Assembly (NCBI GenBank): GCA_910587225.1 | Contig: CAJULT010000007.1 | Coordinates: 1-39,149 of the forward strand | Reading direction: 5' to 3' | DNA from: an uncultured Christensenellaceae bacterium | GTDB taxonomy: Bacteria > Bacillota > Clostridia > Christensenellales > UBA1242 | Length of the DNA: 39,149 nucleotides | Part shown: piece after piece, positions 32,901 to 38,609 of the stretch | Numbering within the stretch: the first letter of the stretch is position 1 | How the letters are laid out: every line of letters begins with the position of its first letter | Notes under the pieces: model-generated | Database searches by the model: none | The model's input: the letters and a program-made list of their open reading frames with translations, nothing else | What the model was told of the DNA's origin: nothing | Made by a program: the position numbers and the translations under genes

Positions 32901-34767
32901 TGGAAGTGGAGCACCTGGCTATCAACTTATCAACATAGCAAACCTTGAAGCTTGGGGATTTGATAAGAATTACATGATTGAAGACACTGCGACAAACAAA
33001 GGTCCATATTTAGCAGTTTATGGTACAAATTATAAATTACAGACAGGCTATCAATTCGCAGACGGCTCACACGATGCAAATGAGACTGCAGATAAGCAGG
33101 AAGATAAAGAGTATAAACCTGGTGACGTTGACTACCTTAAGAGACCTAACTTTGCTGATGTGACAGTTAGTTCAATAAAGTTCTTCTATGAAAAACAAGA
33201 GGTTGGGCATGTTGACTTGACTGATAATGCGCAAACTACTGGTAGTGGTGAAGATATAAAATGGGGAGACTGGAGAGATAAAAACTTATCTACTACTGAC
33301 CAGAGCATGAACTTTGTAGGTGATAATGCAGGATTGTACAGAGGGGCTGAAAAGAACTACCGAATGCCAGAGCTTGATAGCGATAAGTACAAGACGAGTT
33401 CTAGACTTGATAATGTGACTATGGTTATTGGGCTTACATACAAATCAGATAATGTAACAGAAACTTGCGAAGTGAAATTAAACATTTCTGTCAATAGAAA
33501 GACAAAATTTAGTGACAGAGAGAACAATGTTGTTCGTGACGGAGTTGCGTTTAAGGTTGCTGATAAGATTAGTGCAAGCCAAGCAGGCACAGAGATAACA
33601 ACAATTACTTATCTTGCAGATACTTTGGAAGTAACTTTGGATAAAACTGGCAATGGTAGTGTTGCTGACCTTACATTATCTGCTACAATAACTCGAGAAG
33701 GTGAAGCAAAAGAATATACTGCAAGACTCACTACTTCAAACGGACTTGGTTATGCTACTACGGCTTACTATTCACTTTCAGAGGCGCTTGGAGTAACCTT
33801 GCATGAGGGTGACCAGGTAACTATTAAAGGAATAAGTGAGGACATAGTTGTAAGATACAATGGACAACCTTTACGTGGCGAAGGTGATGACTTACAATAT
33901 ACGATTAGAATAAATGAACTTAATAATAATGGAATGGATACAATAAACTTTGTAGACAACTATCAACTTAAAGAAGCGCAATATATAACTAAATATTATC
34001 TTGCGCAGGTTGAAGGCAAGACTTATCAAGTAGCACAGCCTTACATTGTGACAGGAAGATACACAGCTTTCAATTCTAACGTTGTCAGCGGAGCAAGAGA
34101 TGTTAAACTTGAAGAAAAAACAGATGGCATATATACAATAGACTTCAACGCTTGGTCAGATGGTTCATCTTTTGAAACACTTAAACGAAATGTAAATCAG
34201 AGACTTGTAACTGATGAGATTATCTTTACTAATGCGAAGCTTAGCAGCAATACATTTACATTTAACCTTCCTGACGACATATCTGTAGATAAGAAGGCAA
34301 AAGTATCTTATAGAATTAATGGTGGTAAAGAACAGACACAAGAGTACCCTAATAGTAATAACGAGCCACTTTCAATCTCGCTTCAAGAGAAAGATACTAT
34401 TGTATTTACTCAGATGACAAATATTGATAGTATTACGTGTGGAGGAGTAACTATTGTCAAAGACAAAACTTATGTTTATGGCGACTTTGACACAACTGGT
34501 CTTACCTTTAGCATAAGTGGCGATACTGCATCTGGTGCGGCTACAATTGATGCAGTTACGGGAGTTGTAACAACAAACGCAGGCTTTGACATTAAGCAAT
34601 ATATTGCAGTTTCAATCACTCAACAAGTTTCGGGTATTGCAGGTACTAGATTTGCTAGAAACTGTACAGATGACAACAAGTATGAAGATAAAACACATTC
34701 TTGGAACAATCTTGGCGAAGTTATGTTTATGATAAAACTAGACACTTCTACAACTCCAGCTGCATGA
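23917..34767 (+). CDS. Giant membrane-anchored surface protein, about 3616 aa
   Basis: One uninterrupted frame of 10.85 kb. AAGGAG (23904-23909) with seven-base spacing selects ATG 23917 over an in-frame start at 23896. The N-terminus is a basic MKKWAVWK, then one hydrophobic helix (about 6-30) with no clear signal-peptidase site, so it is either an uncleaved anchor or a signal peptide. All the rest is predicted outside the cell: acidic, Thr/Asp/Asn/Gly-rich, very poor in Cys, dominated by alternating beta-strand patterns separated by loops, like chains of Ig-like or cadherin-like modules. Phrases such as KPIALNDLVNLYVKD, EFDIKDLVTIKRDDE and DYFDIGAVYEVLTIKE look like related module starts but are strongly diverged. 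The C-terminus (IKLDTSTTPAA) has no LPxTG, SLH, GW or dockerin signal. An adhesin or structural envelope role is inference. The cardiolipin synthase gene starts 9 bases later. Confidence 0.85.
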   Translation: MKKWAVWKTIVCVISAILFVSGATVLGVYLGRGGFGNDAVRPKDLAFVLNEEYDPEKGLEVTDDFSLTITTTTSDANVKQVQLMFGGNVITRENKTEGTITDDVITVPKFVNIGTPFTVKLNRSELKRDGVTIFDGDKPLRWIVGGISNLIAKSANIVSQPVKIAVDVPVYSLNAKLPDGASKVTVGELFSMEPDFFPAASRYAYSNKSVEKKVYYSVDEAAKITANFVNDQMVFSADRQSDTNKIYAYAFKSAKTQNEKISEYISQGLEGEVLYSTVRDYLAASGKADAVNNESEPANVLITEVTITDFTIAPSYSAGQAALTMNADEDFVLHAGTTGAKDNYLGATIGSPNPDTALEMLKNVVVSFEVFQNGQWVDAGNVLSVKGDVDGRTVVYGGKTYYFADTNRADPRYSSWTLNTSDAYQFRMSVALAVKTDDGYSLYPIDEAAATTYEVLINSKKNYVAPTWQVSGDIEIPLRYNETGTTDTLFNVDGMASAGNAKITYFAWFKEGIEVEKILILDRFYAPKQYAVDGGKTLYPLKDNKNLGVRGEGAFDLYCAIVNANSDGSPVINDGVLEVINWGEGFRHVKVIKTLSPSSIGGLTIDGENEWEKNEHYVIAGSDEKIIARFNVEEGSVGILEDQIKAGKISLKIYSGTTDVTNNFEFTSTIEDGNLVYAITSKNVPYDNDTQITALEVADSSSNNTWKRGVTAGKLCVYTPKAEHIEFVSGDNAGGAGGANIRFIDEDEDGVYDDVITITQTLGDKGFSVKIDYIDGNGTAQSKEMRIEEFLQLFSVQITDQHGVTEESKHRLTWSYETDSQVIAISTDKQSFSLVTSKGTIENQHLWATSGEQVTAKLNFTITSTGVTHISVAGDNGSASDNNKKEALVSKVYSVTHTGAENKPIALNDLVNLYVKDATADVYKKFTNFYFTFKQDLDDDDLVNLFGENGMFEVYYWDTDKKEEEILSMGSDASSIRDALSGKQITKLTVKNAFAQSKNLNFLISDATGAVRIDFTLSIAAAKTLTGALPIVGVSDDKEGKVYAANNTTFTVGKVGNTDLWEYVKNNYLADNKSYYIVQELLDACTLTPIKGGTADNVPANAVGKLTENGFHFYDFWDVESKNFHFTMYLDGVENPYALNYPVTFKVTRNLMLLEKEADEEGNVIYDINNIQYNILRDNSLANDKIYKLVRIAGKQEITGLTVKLESTDLKNKQYLEGEGDLQLSTKNIPFFEYGQTRIAQQFKLKLLVKEAVDEYDTNEYIDFANLVVYLVAPQYETIAKSLEQGPTSLEENKEGTHSVVQSVGGVEYLLVSSDTWHTKNSISEENASADIQFVQTVSHDNVTYTMVGRGSNGQPPTIKFSSYSDPLYGLGNKGVYLIAKIHKGVDVYMILPTIVSSAGFEFIEYYDANSKLKDTSTLENALKNPITYKGQSDENGNQKIGVEAYAEEIGYRYVTAGEIIDIVFVRELPKNAVGTKTTREGKIEGGFVGVTGGSFMVSVEAGAGSKSALYHSVGWQDENKSTYQLTLNHLAESEGECYLVVSMSVGISQPRMLYYLLKVEPSAEVNKTYEFDGESEYITCKDGESLTIELNKAFDTGTTNDGQTRFDYELIGEIKDKNLDYTYELVSITDENGIALSEGSCEVSFTKNEKKNEDGSVTVQELLNISSHTNDTIKINIVRKYDGGKKNTLEIVGGDTSYTFTVNARESYAIEYGKVEGLETSKINPNDATWTLSSGATSAPLPITLYQVVGGSQLGTPEGTLKFNAKDEGNVIAITDGKKAITLENGTLSLTLNSYISKDSVVIVYLYTDHGLVGTLTINVSATATMEQKVTDITASSEFDIKDLVTIKRDDEEVENYDITDVTFKDDKGNEISIPNFMTSQGNGVYDVYSIVNDVKLTMTVTIKFNETETFTFDLPITIKANIHKVDGGTVGQYEDGTGAETVRGENVTAGQTTKGEALFDIGNKGYHIAKYSWVGTDAIEEGTREDSPVITTRDVDKEGADETVLIKVELFIASNTEEPYQTFYVYYAFHIECNTRVTINYPNPTGAAEEDIEPIEYLQINSDRKVVFTSAKDFLTGKAVFADGARLVVANANDTTATASEQDFAGKTVIVTIAEISELTITHTGGILNTTDGSNVIYRTADEAKKIAEINRQNLTFTLNRGAVEGSVTFLITAGGFTERYTIVVKEDVFAMNAVAVNPNANGEDVYYIDKLSEDVNIFADGRILEFTLKETGISSYINGTFYLFENDKLQQQMKENLSTGKEEWTGKYIFATKTNDEGKTVPKYTDEASFFNFTLSEQDMGATKYYDLGTTEYKDKDWGVYVKSDKDADGNTVWSKVENIFNGKPSLTSRIKMTYNGKAVNYDKFVANVGFKSNLTPYTEAVTIDGEKFIKVIKGQSLVETESGIESIVEYGLVKVSEIGGDTYLYNLDGTKVMKDGEEVLYLEAIPRLLDARVYTFELTPDNYEDITVVVNGFSFSCRNGQTNGININFDDLAYSYKGELDIEVVYTAKEGGEKTILANQRIDSVIDAHKVRHPSTGKVLDPSELRNGNTKLILEMLEDPWADANLDLKEILGDTNYSNIQTTNYLKAKVNGNGAQYLSYSPVLQDKDGKAPTSTSGAATQDADLSNSDTTYYNVDWRIAGLGAENAGNYVLFKLTYTVTVNGQNFNKVEYLLYKVMPDYVIDYASTTAPDNDGKTDTEGNFEYDVYSNRTSTFEVTANQEGNYGTIQLAGKFTNDDGEDISNNNAVKVYHGEGTTDVAATEFTYTLTVDDVATQNSTTYNNFSNVNQKLLQSDKALNGWAVFTVVEDSSIFKSNPTLSVESDKSTITYTLTPGISQYGWYCITLENSDSEYQFWMEVQNGYSIEAQIHSIEGDLSDYHYNSCKYLSPVWEYDAANNTTNLALNGIAKAQFGSQEYRLRAVDKYGYEFYLHFTLKAKATPAAFNATSLTINEGDYFDIGAVYEVLTIKEVGDKDPTTGDTPIDIESNKGQIGSGAPGYQLINIANLEAWGFDKNYMIEDTATNKGPYLAVYGTNYKLQTGYQFADGSHDANETADKQEDKEYKPGDVDYLKRPNFADVTVSSIKFFYEKQEVGHVDLTDNAQTTGSGEDIKWGDWRDKNLSTTDQSMNFVGDNAGLYRGAEKNYRMPELDSDKYKTSSRLDNVTMVIGLTYKSDNVTETCEVKLNISVNRKTKFSDRENNVVRDGVAFKVADKISASQAGTEITTITYLADTLEVTLDKTGNGSVADLTLSATITREGEAKEYTARLTTSNGLGYATTAYYSLSEALGVTLHEGDQVTIKGISEDIVVRYNGQPLRGEGDDLQYTIRINELNNNGMDTINFVDNYQLKEAQYITKYYLAQVEGKTYQVAQPYIVTGRYTAFNSNVVSGARDVKLEEKTDGIYTIDFNAWSDGSSFETLKRNVNQRLVTDEIIFTNAKLSSNTFTFNLPDDISVDKKAKVSYRINGGKEQTQEYPNSNNEPLSISLQEKDTIVFTQMTNIDSITCGGVTIVKDKTYVYGDFDTTGLTFSISGDTASGAATIDAVTGVVTTNAGFDIKQYIAVSITQQVSGIAGTRFARNCTDDNKYEDKTHSWNNLGEVMFMIKLDTSTTPAA

Positions 34768-34775
34768 GGTGACGG

Positions 34776-36227
34776 ATGGACTGGGTTTGGATTTTAGCAA
34801 CAGTTGTTGCGGGAGTAAACTTTCTTTTGCTTCTGAGTATGGTCTTTCTTGAAAAAAGAAGTCCACAAAACATTGCTGCATGGATGATGGTGCTTACCTT
34901 TCTGCCGATTATAGGATTTATACTTTATGTTATCTTTGGCAGTGGTCTAAGCATCCGCACCCGCAGAATGATTAAAAACAAAGCACTTCATGAATATGAC
35001 ATTGTAAGCAGTATTGACGGCATTTCCAAATTAGAGCAGGCGAAGGTTACTGATGTTAGACCTGAGGATAGGGAGCTTATAGCGTTATGTTACAGTAGTG
35101 GAGCGGTTCCGCTCCCTGGTAACAGCGTTCAGATTTTCAACTGGGGAAAGGACAAGCTTAGAATGCTGAAACGTGACCTCAAAAATGCCAAAGTATCAAT
35201 AAACATTGAGTACTATATATTTGCAAAAGATAAGACTGGCAAAGAAATAATGGAAATCTTATGCAAAAAGGCGAGAGAGGGGGTTAAGGTTAAGCTAATC
35301 TATGACTCGGTAGGCTCTCGAAAAGCGCCCCGCAGATTTTTCAAACAGCTTGAAAAAGCAGGAGGCAAGGTTGGAGAGTTCTTTCCGCCTTTCGCGCATA
35401 TAAGGGCTATAAACCTTAAAGTCAACTATCGCAACCACCGCAAGATAGTGGTTATTGATGGGCAGATTGGTTACACGGGAGGTATTAACATTCGTGATGA
35501 CCATATGGGGCTTGACAAAAAGTTATCGCCATGGCGAGATACATCAGTGCGCATTGAAGGGAGTGGGGCGTATGCTCTTCAAAACATATTCCTAGATGAC
35601 TGGCGTTATTGCAAGAATGACAACACTCCTAATGGTCAATATCTAATGGACGGCTCGTTTCCGCCTCCTTCCATTTGTGGCGACACAATGGTTCAGGTGG
35701 TTTCTTCTGGGCCTGACAGGCCAGTACAACAAATCAAAGAGGTTTTTGTAAAAATGATCGCGAGCGCAAAAGAAAGGGTATATATTCAAACACCATACTT
35801 TGTGCCGGATGAAGTTTTTATGAGTGCTATTCGTATCGCAGTTAAAAGCGGAGTGGACGTAAGGATTATGGTACCTGCTTTGCCAGACAAAAAGTCGGTA
35901 TGGCTTGTAACGCTTTCTTATCTTAAAGAAGTGCAGGAGATGGGAGCAAAAGTTTATCTTTACAATGGCTTTCTCCATAGCAAGGCAATGCTAGTAGATG
36001 GCAACAAACTTGCAATAGGGACCTGTAATATGGACAACCGCTCTTTTGCTTTGAATTTTGAAAATACGGCGATTATGTTTAGTGAAAACTTGAACGCACA
36101 ATATCTTCAAGCGTTTAGGAACGATTGTCGAAAGTCGTATGAAGTGGGCGCGAGTTATTTTAAGCGCAAGCGTTGGATAACAAAGATGCTTCAAGCAATC
36201 TTCCGCTTACTTTCACCTTTATTTTAA
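34776..36227 (+). CDS. cls: Cardiolipin synthase (phospholipase D family)
   Basis: 483-residue bacterial cardiolipin synthase, condensing two phosphatidylglycerol molecules into cardiolipin and glycerol at the membrane. It has two N-terminal membrane helices (about 3-22 and 33-54) and two HKD catalytic motifs: NHRKIVVIDG (His221, Lys223, Asp228) with GYTGGINI after it, and LHSKAMLVDG (His401, Lys403, Asp408) with GTCNMDNRSFALNFE after it. The length matches ClsA-type enzymes. The start codon lies 9 bases after the giant gene's stop with GAGGTGA before it, so both are expected on one mRNA. This links a membrane-anchored giant exoprotein to local anionic lipid synthesis, although simple co-location is also possible. 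Confidence 0.95.
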   Translation: MDWVWILATVVAGVNFLLLLSMVFLEKRSPQNIAAWMMVLTFLPIIGFILYVIFGSGLSIRTRRMIKNKALHEYDIVSSIDGISKLEQAKVTDVRPEDRELIALCYSSGAVPLPGNSVQIFNWGKDKLRMLKRDLKNAKVSINIEYYIFAKDKTGKEIMEILCKKAREGVKVKLIYDSVGSRKAPRRFFKQLEKAGGKVGEFFPPFAHIRAINLKVNYRNHRKIVVIDGQIGYTGGINIRDDHMGLDKKLSPWRDTSVRIEGSGAYALQNIFLDDWRYCKNDNTPNGQYLMDGSFPPPSICGDTMVQVVSSGPDRPVQQIKEVFVKMIASAKERVYIQTPYFVPDEVFMSAIRIAVKSGVDVRIMVPALPDKKSVWLVTLSYLKEVQEMGAKVYLYNGFLHSKAMLVDGNKLAIGTCNMDNRSFALNFENTAIMFSENLNAQYLQAFRNDCRKSYEVGASYFKRKRWITKMLQAIFRLLSPLF

Positions 36228-36256
36228 AAAAGAGGCTTTTATAGCTTCTTTTTTAT
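36226..36256 (+). terminator. Intrinsic terminator after cls
   Basis: AAAAAAGAGGCT (36226-36237) / AGCTTCTTTTTT (36243-36254) with loop TTTAT and one G-T pair, followed by TATT. Confidence 0.82.
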
Positions 36257-36324
36257 TGTGATTTGATCTATTGAACTTTTGTAGTACTATTTGCAAAAAA
36301 AATGCAAAAGCTATGGTTTTTATT

Positions 36325-36352
36325 TTTACAATTAGGCGTTTTGTTATATAAT
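36325..36352 (+). promoter_or_regulatory. Promoter of the ABC exporter gene
   Basis: TTTACA (36325-36330), 16 bases, TATAAT (36347-36352). GAGGAAG follows directly before ATG 36385. Confidence 0.6.
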
Positions 36353-36384
36353 AGGCATGGAACTTTTGAAATTCAGAGGAAGAA

Positions 36385-38160
36385 ATGAAAGAAGCAGCAG
36401 AGAAAAAAGCAATTAAAGGTTATAAAAACTTAAAACACTATCTTAGTTATTACAAAAAATACAAATGGTTATGTTTCGGATTTTGGGCGCTTCTTATTTG
36501 TACAGGAGTAATCAATTTCTTTGCGCCATTGGTGCTTGGAAAGGTTATCTCAAACATGACCACAGAGCAGAATTTTGACTTGGCATTATATTATGCTCTG
36601 ATTTTTGCAGGCATTGAATTTTTGGATCTTGTGATAAATTATTGTCGTGTGCCATTCTTCAAGAAACTAGAAAATTATGTTAAAAGAGATGTAAAGCTTG
36701 AAATTCTCAAAAAAAGTTTTAACATCAATATTGGGGAATATGAAAAACTAGGCAATGGGGCGTTTATTACAAGGCTGACATCTGACCTTGATTCTCTTGC
36801 AAATTCGTTTAAAAGAATAAGCGAAACTGTGGTTGACTTTATGTCAAAGATCGGATTTATAGTGTTCGTGTTCATCGTCAACTATTGGCTCGGGCTTTTC
36901 TTGGTAGGATTTATTGTTGTTAGATATTTAGTGTACCTAGTTAGAATGCATTACTATGCAAAACTTAAGTCGGGTGTGCTTCGACGTTCAGAAAATATAA
37001 ACTCTGTGATTGGCGAGTCTATTAGAGGTATTAAGGACATTAAAACCCTTGGACTTAGTGATAATATCATATCTCGTGTTAATGACCTTCAAACAGATTA
37101 CATAAAAGCTGATAATAAGGAGTGGTATGTCGGTTCTTTCTTATATAACTTAGCAAGTTGCGTGCGAGTTGTATGTAACTTATTATTCATACTCATTTGC
37201 ATTCACCTCATTAGGCTTGGCAGGTTGGATTTGGCAGTGTTCTATTCTGTGTATGTTTATAAAAATAGCGTTATGGAATTTGCAGTGCGTCTTGGCGAAT
37301 TGCAAGATTACTTTAAGGAAGTTGAAGTCAATGCCAGCCGTGTGTTTCAACTTTCTGGCGAAGGGTACTATACTCATGATAAATTCGGAGAAGTTGAACC
37401 TGCGCAATACAATGGCAACATTGAATTTAAAGATGTTTCCTTTGAATATGTGGAAGGAGAGCCTGTTTTGGATCATGTGAGTTTTAAAATTCAACCCAAC
37501 ACTCACGTTGCTTTTGTTGGCGAAAGTGGTTGTGGGAAAAGTACTGTTGTAAGTTTAATCTGCAAACTATACGAGCCGACGACCGGACAAATTTTATTCG
37601 ATGATGTTGATTCAAAAGTTTTGGCACAAAATTTTGGCAAAAATGTTACCATGGTTAACCAAAGTCCATATCTCTTTAACTTGACTATAAGAGAAAACAT
37701 GCAACTTGTTGATACAAATGTGACTGATGAGCAAATTTTTGAGGCTTTGAAGTTTGCCAACGCGTATGACTTTGTTAAAGACTTGCCAGAAGGACTTGAT
37801 AGTTTTCTTGGTGAAGGCGGAACAAGATTGAGCGGTGGGCAAAAGCAAAGAATATGTATTGCTCGTGCTTTACTTAAAGATTCAAAGATCCTTATTTTTG
37901 ATGAAGCTACAAGCGCCTTAGATAATATTTCTCAACAATATGTCATGGACTCTATTGAAGGTATAAAAGCTGACAAAACAATCATAACAATAGCTCATAG
38001 GCTTTCAACAATTGAAAATTGTGATGTTATCTATTTCTTAGATAATGGAAAAATATCCGATTATGGCACTCATGAACATTTACTTAAACATAACAAAAAA
38101 TATAGTACGCTTTATAACAAACAAAAGAAAGAAAAAACATCTGAAAAGAAAGTTGATTAA
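36385..38160 (+). CDS. ABC exporter, fused permease and ATPase
   Basis: 591-residue half-transporter of the MsbA/LmrA exporter type, working as a homo- or heterodimer in the membrane. Residues about 25-300 hold six membrane helices (WLCFGFWALLICTGVINFFA first). The ATPase domain follows: Walker A GESGCGKST, Q-loop VNQSPYLF, signature LSGGQKQRI, Walker B ILIFDEATSALD and H-loop IAHRLST. All catalytic motifs are intact. No partner half-transporter is adjacent, so a homodimer is likely. The substrate is unknown. GAGGAAG precedes the ATG, and a promoter and a terminator make it monocistronic. Confidence 0.93.
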   Translation: MKEAAEKKAIKGYKNLKHYLSYYKKYKWLCFGFWALLICTGVINFFAPLVLGKVISNMTTEQNFDLALYYALIFAGIEFLDLVINYCRVPFFKKLENYVKRDVKLEILKKSFNINIGEYEKLGNGAFITRLTSDLDSLANSFKRISETVVDFMSKIGFIVFVFIVNYWLGLFLVGFIVVRYLVYLVRMHYYAKLKSGVLRRSENINSVIGESIRGIKDIKTLGLSDNIISRVNDLQTDYIKADNKEWYVGSFLYNLASCVRVVCNLLFILICIHLIRLGRLDLAVFYSVYVYKNSVMEFAVRLGELQDYFKEVEVNASRVFQLSGEGYYTHDKFGEVEPAQYNGNIEFKDVSFEYVEGEPVLDHVSFKIQPNTHVAFVGESGCGKSTVVSLICKLYEPTTGQILFDDVDSKVLAQNFGKNVTMVNQSPYLFNLTIRENMQLVDTNVTDEQIFEALKFANAYDFVKDLPEGLDSFLGEGGTRLSGGQKQRICIARALLKDSKILIFDEATSALDNISQQYVMDSIEGIKADKTIITIAHRLSTIENCDVIYFLDNGKISDYGTHEHLLKHNKKYSTLYNKQKKEKTSEKKVD

Positions 38161-38172
38161 ACTTTCTTTTTT
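38144..38172 (+). terminator. Terminator overlapping the exporter stop codon
   Basis: AAAAGAAAGTT / AACTTTCTTTTTT with a five-base loop; the TAA at 38158-38160 lies between the arms. Confidence 0.8.
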
Positions 38173-38244
38173 ATATAAGTAAAATGTTCTTTGGGGTGGA
38201 ATTTTACTATTATTTTAAATTTTTAGAAAAAATGGGCAAATATA

Positions 38245-38273
38245 TTTACTTTTTTAAAATTATTTGTTATAAT
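38245..38273 (+). promoter_or_regulatory. Promoter of the tRNA-Arg(ACG) transcription unit
   Basis: TTTACT (38245-38250), 17 bases, TATAAT (38268-38273), then AAAAC: the same boxes, spacing and following bases as at 4883-4911. The start should be near 38280, at the foot of the first leader hairpin. Confidence 0.72.
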
Positions 38274-38277
38274 AAAA

Positions 38278-38423
38278 CCCGATAACGATAGTTGTCGGGC
38301 AAAATGCGCTCTTCGCTCAGCTGGATATCAAACTTGCTACGCAAGTTTGATGCGAACTCGTTTTCTCTGCATACTTGCAAGCAAATGCCCAGAAAACTCG
38401 TTCTAATGAGCGTCTACAGACGC
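38278..38423 (+). repeat. Structured leader of tRNA-Arg(ACG): four hairpins
   Basis: Hairpin 1: CCCGATAAC-GATA-GTTGTCGGG (38278-38299). Hairpin 2: ATCAAACTTG-CTACG-CAAGTTTGAT (38327-38351), whose loop equals the start of the tRNA's anticodon loop. Hairpin 3: GAACTCGTTTTCT (38354-38366) with AGAAAACTCGTTC (38391-38403), 11 of 13 positions paired, and an inner GCAT/ATGC. Hairpin 4: GCGTC-TACA-GACGC (38410-38423). No credible protein is encoded. The remaining bases to 38465 hold no feature I can name. Confidence 0.75.
38306..38341 (+). pseudogene. Degenerate 5' tRNA-Arg(ACG) fragment
   Basis: TGCG at 38305 and GCTCAGCTGGATA (38315-38327) match the 5' end and D-arm of the intact tRNA 160 bases downstream, and CTACG (38337-38341) matches its anticodon loop. 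The natural anticodon stem is replaced by the 10-bp palindrome of hairpin 2. GAGCGTCTAC further on (38408-38417) resembles the tRNA's D-stem/anticodon junction, as if the copy had been split by about 80 bases. The fragment lacks a T arm and cannot be a functional tRNA. Confidence 0.65.
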
Positions 38424-38465
38424 AAAATTACTAGGTTTATGAATTACCTTTAAAATTCACCGTAT

Positions 38466-38542
38466 GCGTTGCTAGCTCAGCTGGATAGAGCGTCTGTCTA
38501 CGGAACAGAAGGTCAGGGGTTCGAATCCCTTGCGACGCACCA
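38466..38542 (+). tRNA. tRNA-Arg(ACG)
   Basis: A complete cloverleaf. The acceptor stem is GCGTTGC/GCGACGC (one T-G pair), the D stem GCTC/GAGC, the anticodon stem TCTGT/ACAGA with loop CTACGGA (anticodon ACG, wobble A to be deaminated to inosine, reading CGU/CGC/CGA), the T arm AGGGG-TTCGAAT-CCCTT, discriminator A and an encoded CCA. A terminator follows directly. Confidence 0.96.
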
Positions 38543-38544
38543 AT

Positions 38545-38579
38545 AAACCTAAATCGACCGCTCGACTTAGGTTTTTTTA
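38545..38579 (+). terminator. Terminator after tRNA-Arg(ACG)
   Basis: AACCTAAATCGA / TCGACTTAGGTT (one mismatch) with a CCGC loop, followed by a run of T. Confidence 0.88.
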
Positions 38580-38609
38580 TTTAATTGTTTGTGTTATCGT
38601 TGAGTTTTT

